DNA from: Idiomarina seosinensis
GTDB taxonomy: Bacteria; Pseudomonadota; Gammaproteobacteria; Enterobacterales; Alteromonadaceae
Direction: 5' to 3'
Length of the DNA: 64,000 nucleotides
Assembly (NCBI RefSeq): GCF_003987275.1
Contig: NZ_PIQF01000003.1
Coordinates: 1 to 64,000 of the forward strand
Under the pieces are notes generated by a model, which saw only the letters and a list, made by a program, of their open reading frames with translations, was not told where the DNA came from and did not search any database. Positions 46,379 to 54,124 of the stretch are shown here, piece by piece. The translations under genes were made by a program, and so were the position numbers. Each line of letters begins with the position of its first letter. Position 1 is the stretch's first letter.

Positions 46379-47677
46379 TTAATTTTCAACCTTACGAATA
46401 AAGGCACGATCGCGAATCTCTTGCTGCCAGGTATTAAGTTCTTCGCGATACTTTCTGGAAAACAGCATTTGATACGCTTTCTCTTTCTTATTCTCTTCGG
46501 TTGCATCCATCGTGCGGCGATCAGTTACCTCAACAACATGCCAACCGAACTGCGACTTGAACGGTTCACTGATAACGCCTTGCTCAAGAGTTTGCACTTT
46601 TTGTTTAAACTGTTCCGCATAACTGCCCGGGCGAGACCAGCCAAGTTCGCCGCCACGTGAGGCAGAGCCTGGATCAGCCGAGTGCTCTTGTGCTAGTTCG
46701 GCAAACGTTTTTTCTCCGGAAAGTACTTGTTCACGGAACTTGTTAAGCATTTCCTGAGCTCGTTTATCAGACAAGATCACTGACGGTTTAATCAGTATAT
46801 GACGAGCTTTTACTTCTTCCACTTCTACCTTTTCTTCCCCGCGCTTGTCAGCGACTTGCAAAATGTGGAAGCCGACACCGCTGCGGATGGGCCCAACAAT
46901 CTCGCCAACTTCTTTACCTTTAACAACGTCAGCAAATAGCGTAGGCATGGTGTTTTCGGTCATCCATCCAAGGTCACCACCGTCTAACGCATTACTGCCA
47001 GAGGATGAGCGGATGGCGAGCTTGGCAAAGTCGTTACCTTCTTCCAAAATTTCAAGAATTGTGTTGGCACGTTGTTTGGCTTTTTCGCGGTCATCCTGTG
47101 TGTCGTCCGATGAACTGGCGACCAGAATCTGTCTTAACCGATACTCCGTTTGCGTTTCATCGTTTTCGTCGATCAGCGCAACCAAGTTGTTAATTTCTTG
47201 CGGCGTCACGCTGACACGACGCTGCACTGCCGCACGCTCGACCTGTGAGGTAATAATTTGAGTTTTTATCTGTTCTCTAAAAGTGGCCCATGAAATACCT
47301 GAGTCGCGCACATCTTGGCGCATTTGCTCAACGGTCATGTTGCGTTCAGATGCCATTTCCTGCAATGCTTGCTCAAGTTGTGACTCACCCACTTCAACGC
47401 CCATCCTGTCAGCAAGTTGTAACTGCAACTCCTGTAAAATAAGGCGCTCGGTCACCTGAGTTTCAAGCACCGAGTCAGACGGCGCATTTGAACTATTAAA
47501 GTCATTGCCATTCTTTATCTGTTGAATCATCTGGTCAATTTGACTTTGTAAAATGACGCCTTCATCTACAATTACCGCTACACGGTCTAGCGTCTGCTGA
47601 GCGTTTGCGATAGATGCGGTAAAGCCAGAAGCCACCAGCAGAGTTACCACAAAGAAGAGGGTCGAAATATGTTTCAT
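46379..47677 (-). CDS. surA: Periplasmic chaperone/peptidyl-prolyl isomerase SurA
   Basis: Escorts outer-membrane proteins, including LptD, to the BAM complex. The 432-aa protein has a signal peptide (about 1-27, ...ANAQQ), an N-terminal chaperone module (about 30-170) and two parvulin domains (about 175-280 and 290-390; RHILIKPS, LGWSRPGSYAEQF). The ATG at 47677 is preferred over a GTG at 47689 because it starts the signal peptide directly and has an AGG site. It follows lptD by 11 bp. Confidence 0.96.
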   Translation of the reverse strand: MKHISTLFFVVTLLVASGFTASIANAQQTLDRVAVIVDEGVILQSQIDQMIQQIKNGNDFNSSNAPSDSVLETQVTERLILQELQLQLADRMGVEVGESQLEQALQEMASERNMTVEQMRQDVRDSGISWATFREQIKTQIITSQVERAAVQRRVSVTPQEINNLVALIDENDETQTEYRLRQILVASSSDDTQDDREKAKQRANTILEILEEGNDFAKLAIRSSSGSNALDGGDLGWMTENTMPTLFADVVKGKEVGEIVGPIRSGVGFHILQVADKRGEEKVEVEEVKARHILIKPSVILSDKRAQEMLNKFREQVLSGEKTFAELAQEHSADPGSASRGGELGWSRPGSYAEQFKQKVQTLEQGVISEPFKSQFGWHVVEVTDRRTMDATEENKKEKAYQMLFSRKYREELNTWQQEIRDRAFIRKVEN

Positions 47678-47688
47678 TATACCTACCA

Positions 47689-49989
47689 CTAGTTACTTAA
47701 ATAAAAAGGTCGGCGATAGCCGTAGATACTACTTTCAAGCATCTCGATTAAACTGCCGCTGTCGGCGGAAAGTCCGCTGATGATAAACTGTAAACTGACA
47801 CCATTGTCAAATTCAGTCGGGTTTGAATTATTTTGTATGGCAAAGTTATTTGCTGTCTCGAAGTTGCGATTAATCCGGCGGTAGGCACTTACCCGTACCG
47901 CCCAGCAACAATTGCTGTATTGCATCCCAAGCACAGCATCATTAACACGGTCATGGCTTAAGTCATAATAAACATTGGCTGCTACTTGCCATTGTTTGTT
48001 GAGTTCCCAAACCGCTTGGGTACCTACTTGCTCAATATCTGTGTTCAATATATTGGTTGCTTTGCGATGATTAAACTGCACCAGTTTTCTATCGCTTTGC
48101 CGGTACTCTAACGCGCTCTGACTCTTACGAGTCCTGTTTAGTTCCGTGTCGTACTGCACCGAACTGCGCAAACTCCATTGCGGCGATAACGCCCAGTTGA
48201 TGTCGGCAACCCATTCCGAGTTACTGGATGTTATTTGTGCGCGGTCATTCAGGCGCTCACTAAGCAACGTGGTGCGGCTCTCGTCAAAGTAATAAATTTG
48301 ACCAACACTGATACGCAATAGTTCGCGCTCTTTTTCATCAAAAATACTGCTGCTGGCACCATAAGTAATTTGGTTAGCTTCGGCAATACGATCCAGCCCA
48401 GAAAAACGTTGTGGACGGAATAAACCATTATAATCGTCCTGCATCAAGGTGGTGTCGTATATACCGATTGACTGCTGGTTCTCATAGGGAACATAAAGAT
48501 ACTGGACTTGTGGTTCCAGTGTCTGCCGGAATGAGTCGCCGCTGGCCTGGTAAAAGCGCTCCAGATGAAGTCGGCCCCTAAGACGGGCGCGCGGCAACGC
48601 GCGTGTTACCTCGTCGGCAAATTGACTATTTTCATTTTGCTGAAGGTAGTGCGTGAGTAGATAAGTGATTTCAGCTTCAGCGTCATAGGCTGGTTGCTCG
48701 AACGAGTAACTTAGTGACGGTGCTGTATGTGCACGAGTGGCATAATTACTGGACCGAGCTTGATCTTGAAAATAAGTTAACTCATTACTCCAGTTAAGTT
48801 TAAAGCCTTGGGCCGGCTCAGTCTCGTAATTAAGGCTTAGCTGCGGAAGTGTGCGGTACGGACTGCGATATTGACCCAATAATTCATAATCTTCGCTTCG
48901 TAACTGAAAGTGCCAACCGGATGATAAGTAATCAATTTGCGCCACCCGGTAGAGATGAGTATCGGCGCGACCAGCAAAATCACTGCCAAAATCATTTAGG
49001 TAGTTGTCGTCACTAATTTGCGTAGCGTCAATAAAGGCACTCCAGTTTTGGTTAAACTGGGTGGCGTGATTAATGTGCCAAAGATAACGGTCAGCACGAT
49101 CTTCTCTCGCTCGATCATTGGGCAAATACTCGATATTCACCTGCCCCGCATGTTCAGGAAATAAGTAACGATATTCGGTTTTCAACATGGTTCCGCGTTC
49201 ACTGGTATAAACCGGAGCAATGGTGGCGTCCATATTCGGCGCGATATTAAAATAGTAAGGAGTCTCTAGTTCAATGCCATTATTGGACGAAGAGTCGATG
49301 GTTGGATATAAAAAACCAGTTTTTTTGCTGTCGTTCACCGGAAATGTAAAGTAAGGCAGATAAAATACAGGCACATCGAATAACCTAAGCTTTGCGTCCC
49401 AGGCTTTACCGTAATCGCTGGTTTCATTTATCTCGATCCGCTCGGCGGTTAGTTGCCAGGCTGGGTTAGGTGTCGGGCATGTGGTAAAACTAGAATCTAG
49501 TAAGCTGACATGTTCACTAGACACTTGCAATAAGCCTGCTGTGCCACGCGCATTGGTGCTTGCCATCTGATAGTTTGTTTGCCGAAGCTCAGCAATTTCG
49601 CTATTACCATCAAAATAAAATGAATCGCCCGTAACGTTGATAAAACCGTCGGTGAATCGAACACCATTTTTCGCCTCTATGGTTTGTTCTGTCTGATCAA
49701 CAGTGGCAGACTCTGTCATCAGCCATTGTGAATTACGCTGAATAACAACATCACCAAAAAAGTTAGCGCGTTGATCATTAAAGATCTCAGCCTGCTGTGA
49801 ACGAACAGCAACTTCGTCCTGAGCCAGCGATTGTTCAAACTCAGGATAGCTAAAGTCGGTTGCGTTGGCTGCAGCAGGTTGGCAAACCCGATTCGTGTCT
49901 ATCTCTGCCGTTTGCACAGCGTGCGCCGGCAGGGCAATGAAGGCTAGCCCTAACAGAGACTTAACGGTTGTTTTGTAGCGAACAGGCAA
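47689..49989 (-). CDS. lptD: LPS-assembly protein LptD
   Basis: Outer-membrane beta-barrel that inserts LPS with LptE. The 766-aa protein has a signal peptide (about 1-24, LPAHA), an N-terminal OstA/LptA jellyroll (about 50-190) and the barrel. The four disulphide cysteines are conserved: C36, C171 and the C-terminal pair C694-C695. The start is a TTG with a CGGA site; no in-frame ATG fits. It heads the lptD-surA-pdxA-rsmA-apaG-apaH cluster and is divergent from amgK, which also starts with TTG. Confidence 0.95.
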   Translation of the reverse strand: MPVRYKTTVKSLLGLAFIALPAHAVQTAEIDTNRVCQPAAANATDFSYPEFEQSLAQDEVAVRSQQAEIFNDQRANFFGDVVIQRNSQWLMTESATVDQTEQTIEAKNGVRFTDGFINVTGDSFYFDGNSEIAELRQTNYQMASTNARGTAGLLQVSSEHVSLLDSSFTTCPTPNPAWQLTAERIEINETSDYGKAWDAKLRLFDVPVFYLPYFTFPVNDSKKTGFLYPTIDSSSNNGIELETPYYFNIAPNMDATIAPVYTSERGTMLKTEYRYLFPEHAGQVNIEYLPNDRAREDRADRYLWHINHATQFNQNWSAFIDATQISDDNYLNDFGSDFAGRADTHLYRVAQIDYLSSGWHFQLRSEDYELLGQYRSPYRTLPQLSLNYETEPAQGFKLNWSNELTYFQDQARSSNYATRAHTAPSLSYSFEQPAYDAEAEITYLLTHYLQQNENSQFADEVTRALPRARLRGRLHLERFYQASGDSFRQTLEPQVQYLYVPYENQQSIGIYDTTLMQDDYNGLFRPQRFSGLDRIAEANQITYGASSSIFDEKERELLRISVGQIYYFDESRTTLLSERLNDRAQITSSNSEWVADINWALSPQWSLRSSVQYDTELNRTRKSQSALEYRQSDRKLVQFNHRKATNILNTDIEQVGTQAVWELNKQWQVAANVYYDLSHDRVNDAVLGMQYSNCCWAVRVSAYRRINRNFETANNFAIQNNSNPTEFDNGVSLQFIISGLSADSGSLIEMLESSIYGYRRPFYLSN

Positions 49990-50117
49990 TGGCGAATCCG
50001 TTAAATTTTATAATGTTTTAAAGATTGTTTAGCGCGAGTGCTATGATATAGCAATTTTCTTGATTTCGCTATTTGATACACTGCTTGTTTTGCATCGACG
50101 CGGTATAGGGGGCAACG

Positions 50118-51119
50118 TTGGAAGATCTAAGGGAACTCGATTTAAAAGCTTGGTGTGAGGCGCAAACCGGAGTTCGCCAGGCGCAGCTTGAAGCCGTTTC
50201 TGGAGATGCCAGTTTCCGCCGCTACTTTAGAGCGTCAGATGGCCGACAAAGTTTAATAGCGGTTGACTGTCCGCCGGATAAAGAAGATATGACGCCGTTT
50301 ATTGCTGTGGCTGATGCTTATCAACAAGCTGGTGTTCAGGTGCCTTCCATTATTGCCGTCGATCAGCAGCAAGGATTTATGCTGCAATCGGATTTCGGAC
50401 ATATTTTGTTGTTGAGCAAGTTACATCCGCGTAATGTGCGTCAGTTTTATTCGAGGGCGCTACAGGTTTTGCCTCAAGTCATGTCAGTAACAGAAACTCA
50501 GCTTGGTCCGTTGCCAGATTATGATGAAGCATTGTTAGAGCGTGAACTAGAGTTATTTAAAGACTGGTTGCTGAAAGAGCATATAAGGCTGGACTGGGAT
50601 ACAAGCGACGACAAAATATGGACTGAATTTTGTCAGCAGATGATTGAGAATGCGCGTCAACAGCCGCAAGTTGGTGTACATAGAGATTACCACTCGCGTA
50701 ATCTAATGGTGTTGGCTAACGACGAATTAGGCATTATTGATTTTCAGGATGCGGTTTCAGGACCGATAACCTACGACGCCGTTTCATTGCTTAGAGATTG
50801 CTATATCGAATGGTCGGCAGAATTGGTGACAGAGCTAGCGCAAGAGCTACGCACCCAACTCATTGATAACCAGCAGCTAGCAGCCAGTGTCTCTAGCGAG
50901 CAATGGCAGCATTGGTTTGATTGGATGGGGTTACAACGGCACACCAAAGCGGCTGGCATTTTTGCGCGACTAGCTCATCGGGACGACAAACCCGGGTATT
51001 TAAGAGACGTTCCACGCACTTTGAACTACTTGATGAAGGTAAGTGCTAACTATCCCGAACTGGCGCGTTATCATCAATGGTTAACGGATAAAGTTGTACC
51101 GGCCTGGGAGCGGCAATGA
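50118..51119 (+). CDS. amgK: N-acetylmuramate/N-acetylglucosamine kinase AmgK
   Basis: Anomeric sugar kinase that makes MurNAc-1-phosphate in the MurU shortcut of wall recycling. The 333-aa protein is an aminoglycoside-phosphotransferase-fold kinase: SGDASFRRYFR (28-38), the catalytic HRDYHSRN (H188, D190, N195) and metal D208 in IIDFQD. The gene overlaps murU by 4 bp, which identifies the pathway. It starts with TTG behind a strong GGGGG site. It is divergent from lptD across 128 bp. Confidence 0.92.
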   Translation: MEDLRELDLKAWCEAQTGVRQAQLEAVSGDASFRRYFRASDGRQSLIAVDCPPDKEDMTPFIAVADAYQQAGVQVPSIIAVDQQQGFMLQSDFGHILLLSKLHPRNVRQFYSRALQVLPQVMSVTETQLGPLPDYDEALLERELELFKDWLLKEHIRLDWDTSDDKIWTEFCQQMIENARQQPQVGVHRDYHSRNLMVLANDELGIIDFQDAVSGPITYDAVSLLRDCYIEWSAELVTELAQELRTQLIDNQQLAASVSSEQWQHWFDWMGLQRHTKAAGIFARLAHRDDKPGYLRDVPRTLNYLMKVSANYPELARYHQWLTDKVVPAWERQ

Positions 51120-51808
51120 AAGCGATGATTCTGGCCGCTGGCCGCGGTCAACGTATGCGTCCGTTAACGGATAAAACACCAAAGCCATTGTTAACGGTTA
51201 ATGGGACTCCGTTGATTGAGTATCACCTGCAGAAACTCGCTCAGCAAGGTATTAGAGAGGTTGTTATTAATCATGCCTGGCTTGGTGAACAAATAGAAAA
51301 TACGCTGGGAGATGGCTCTCGCTGGGGTCTGACGATTCATTATTCGCCAGAGCCAGAAGGGGGCCTGGAAACCGCAGGTGGTATTATCAACGCTTTACCA
51401 ATGCTGGGCGAACAACCATTTTGGGTAATTAACGGTGACATTTGGACCGACATAGATTTTGCAGGACTACCCAAAAGGCTAGAAAACGAACAACTCGCTC
51501 ATCTTATTATGGTAGAAAACCCAGAGCATAATACTGCTGGAGACTTTGCTGTCGTTGCCGGCCGGTTGGCGCCGAAAAGCAAACAAAAACGAGCTTACAC
51601 GTATTCCGGTATTGGGTTATATAGACCACAATGGTTTGTTGAAAAGAAAGTTGAAAAACGTGCATTGAGGCCGCTATTTGAAGCGGCGATTGCAGAACAA
51701 AAAATTGCCGCCAGTGTGGTATTGGATTGTCATTGGACAGATGTTGGCACACCGCAGCGACTAGAGAGATTAGAGCAGTTATTGAGAGGTTCACATGGTT
51801 TGGGGTAA
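51116..51808 (+). CDS. murU: N-acetylmuramate-1-phosphate uridylyltransferase MurU
   Basis: Converts MurNAc-1-phosphate to UDP-MurNAc, bypassing de novo synthesis by MurA, the fosfomycin target. The 230-aa nucleotidyltransferase has AAGRGQRMRPLTDKTPKPLL (7-26), the metal-binding INGD segment (about 106-109) and GLETAGGI. Overlapping amgK by 4 bp and djlA by 14 bp, it belongs to the amgK-murU-djlA operon also seen in Pseudomonas. Confidence 0.93.
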   Translation: MKAMILAAGRGQRMRPLTDKTPKPLLTVNGTPLIEYHLQKLAQQGIREVVINHAWLGEQIENTLGDGSRWGLTIHYSPEPEGGLETAGGIINALPMLGEQPFWVINGDIWTDIDFAGLPKRLENEQLAHLIMVENPEHNTAGDFAVVAGRLAPKSKQKRAYTYSGIGLYRPQWFVEKKVEKRALRPLFEAAIAEQKIAASVVLDCHWTDVGTPQRLERLEQLLRGSHGLG

Positions 51809-52631
51809 GGTCATCGGCGCATTAGCAGGGTATTTATTTTTAAGAATACCCGGGGCGATTATTGGTGCACTTATCGGTCATTGGTTTGACCGGGGTATGG
51901 CGCAAGACTTTACTCGTAAAGGGGGATTTGGCCAGTTTTTGTTTGGTGCGGATAAAGCGGTTGATGACGCAAATTTTTTATACACCCTGTTCGCCGTTAT
52001 GGGCCACTTGGCTAAGGCTAAGGGTCGGGTGACCAAGCAGGACATCGAACAAACAACCATGTTAATGGATCGCCTGCGTCTAGCTGGTGATGCTCGAAGT
52101 GAAGCTCAGGATGCCTTCCGCGAAGGCAAGCAAGCCGGATTCCCGTTGGAAAAAACCGTGAAAGATTTCCGCGATGCTTTTTACGGTAACCGCGACGTGC
52201 TGCAGTTGTTCATGGAACAGCTAATGGCGATGGCGCTTAACGATGGGGTGCTGGAAAAATCAGAGCACGAGGTGTTAGTTACCGTTGGCAAAAGTTTGGG
52301 CTTTACGCGGTTTCAGATTGATCAATGGCTGATGATGCAAAAAGCCGCATTCCGCTTTCACCAACGCCAACACCAACACCAACATGAGGGACAGCGACAA
52401 AAGACCACCAGTGCCGATGAGTTAGAAGACGCTTACCAAATATTGGGCGTAAAGGCGCAGCAGTCGGACGCAGAAATCAAAAAGGCCTATCGCAAATTAA
52501 TGGCTCGGCATCATCCCGATAAACTTGCCTCCAAGGGCTTGCCGGAAGAGGTTATGAAAGAAGCGCAGGAGCGTGCAAGAGACATTCAGGCCGCTTATGA
52601 CACTATCAAAAACAAGCGCGGTATGCGTTAA
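51795..52631 (+). CDS. djlA: Membrane-anchored J-domain co-chaperone DjlA
   Basis: Type III DnaJ protein stimulating DnaK at the inner membrane. The 278-aa protein has an N-terminal glycine-rich TM helix (about 5-28), a TerB-like helical domain (about 60-190), a histidine/glutamine-rich linker (189-198) and a C-terminal J domain with HPD (240-242). Its start overlaps murU by 14 bp and its stop overlaps the convergent DUF3530 gene by 4 bp. Confidence 0.94.
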   Translation: MVWGKVIGALAGYLFLRIPGAIIGALIGHWFDRGMAQDFTRKGGFGQFLFGADKAVDDANFLYTLFAVMGHLAKAKGRVTKQDIEQTTMLMDRLRLAGDARSEAQDAFREGKQAGFPLEKTVKDFRDAFYGNRDVLQLFMEQLMAMALNDGVLEKSEHEVLVTVGKSLGFTRFQIDQWLMMQKAAFRFHQRQHQHQHEGQRQKTTSADELEDAYQILGVKAQQSDAEIKKAYRKLMARHHPDKLASKGLPEEVMKEAQERARDIQAAYDTIKNKRGMR

Positions 52632-53428
52632 AGCCCCTGATGTTTTAACCAGCCTTTGAGGGTGCTGGCAAGCTCTTGCTGCGCCAGCTGCCCTGCGCCG
52701 AGTAATTGGCGCTGACGATAGTTTATTTGTTGATATTTTTGACTAAACTGGTGGCGTTGCTGCTTGCTATTTTGCACCCAGGAGTTAGCACCTTGACTAT
52801 AAATATCCAGCACGGGTAGCTGTAGTTGTGCGAGCTGCCGCGAAACGCCTTTATTCAGCTGCACCTGTGGTAGGTACATATCAATGACAACCAGCGCATC
52901 CGGCATTAAATCGGGCTGCTGAATCAGTAACTTAACCGCCAGTGCTGCGGTCATACCTTCGACCACCCAAACATTGAATCCGGGTTGTTCTCCTAACTCA
53001 GTATTGAGCCGAGTCAGTCGATCCGCTAGTGCGCTTATGTGTGGTTCAAAATAACTTGTGTCGACCGGTTTAGGATAGTTAGAACTTGCTTGTGGCTGTT
53101 GCAGTCGATTCGGCTCTATCGCTTCCGCTGGCGGTAATAAACTCCAACTATGCCAGCCTAAATCCGGAGCCACCTGGTAGGTGTGAGCGATCAATGGCGA
53201 CTGTAACGGGTGGCGCCGCCAGTCGGGTATGCTAACCATGCTACCTCTAGCAAAGTTTACCATGGGCTCTTTGTAGAGCGCCAAATAGCGCGCGTCTCCC
53301 TCGGCCTCGAGCCAATTAATCTGTTCCGGCGGGAGGTACCGCCGTAAATCATCTTGCGGCGAGGCGACTGCCACTGAACAAGTCGCCGCCATCAGCGCGC
53401 AAAGTGTAATAAGCAAGTTTTTTTTCAT
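52628..53428 (-). CDS. DUF3530 family exported alpha/beta-hydrolase-like protein
   Basis: A 266-aa exported protein (signal peptide about 1-22). It resembles the DUF3530 family of marine gammaproteobacteria, with a hydrolase-like fold. The expected nucleophile elbow is VEGMTAA (156-162), without a Ser in the usual position, so it may have lost catalytic activity. It is convergent with djlA and upstream of nothing obviously linked. The function is unknown. Confidence 0.75.
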   Translation of the reverse strand: MKKNLLITLCALMAATCSVAVASPQDDLRRYLPPEQINWLEAEGDARYLALYKEPMVNFARGSMVSIPDWRRHPLQSPLIAHTYQVAPDLGWHSWSLLPPAEAIEPNRLQQPQASSNYPKPVDTSYFEPHISALADRLTRLNTELGEQPGFNVWVVEGMTAALAVKLLIQQPDLMPDALVVIDMYLPQVQLNKGVSRQLAQLQLPVLDIYSQGANSWVQNSKQQRHQFSQKYQQINYRQRQLLGAGQLAQQELASTLKGWLKHQGL

Positions 53429-53467
53429 ACTGAGGTTATCGGTCGCTAAGCCGTAACCTTGAGTGCT

Positions 53468-54124
53468 TTAAAACGGAGTGGGACTGGTAAAAGTTAACCA
53501 TTGCTCAGATAGCGGGTGCATTATTTCTAAGCGGTGAGCATGCAACAGAAGTCGTGGAGCCATTTCAAAGGCGGCTGAATGAGCATAAAACTTATCACCC
53601 AGGATCGGACAGCCGAGCGCCTGCATGTGAACCCTCAGTTGATGGGAGCGACCCGTGTACGGCTTTAATTCAACCAAACTTGAATGTTCATCCTGACGTA
53701 ACAATCGGTAACAGGTCTGGCTTTGTTTGCCGCGCTGAAAATCAACTTGCTGGCGTGGTCGGTTAGGCCAGTCGCAAGCTAAGGGTAAGTCGATAGTACC
53801 TTGCAACGCCGGAAGCGAAGAGAACACATGAGCGTGATAAATTTTAGTGGGTTGGCGTTGTTGAAACTGACGACTCAGGTGACTTTGTGCCGCTTTTCCC
53901 AGAGCAAATAGAATGATGCCTGACGTTGCCATATCTAACCGGTGCACCAACTTAGCATCCGGGAATACTCGTGTTACCCGGCTGTACACCGAGTCATAGT
54001 GTTCAGCAGCCCGACCTGGCACGCTAAGTAATCCATTTGGTTTATCCACCACCAACAGCTGCTCGTCCCGGTACAAAAAGCTGAGATAAGGTTCTGTTGG
54101 CGGCTGATAATTCAGTAGCGCCAT
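53468..54124 (-). CDS. rluA: Dual-specificity 23S rRNA/tRNA pseudouridine synthase RluA
   Basis: Makes pseudouridine at position 746 of 23S rRNA and 32 of several tRNAs. The 218-aa protein has the catalytic motif HRLDMATSG (61-69, Asp64) and YHAHVF, and matches E. coli RluA in length (219 aa). Its ATG abuts the rapA stop with no gap, as in E. coli. Confidence 0.95.
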   Translation of the reverse strand: MALLNYQPPTEPYLSFLYRDEQLLVVDKPNGLLSVPGRAAEHYDSVYSRVTRVFPDAKLVHRLDMATSGIILFALGKAAQSHLSRQFQQRQPTKIYHAHVFSSLPALQGTIDLPLACDWPNRPRQQVDFQRGKQSQTCYRLLRQDEHSSLVELKPYTGRSHQLRVHMQALGCPILGDKFYAHSAAFEMAPRLLLHAHRLEIMHPLSEQWLTFTSPTPF

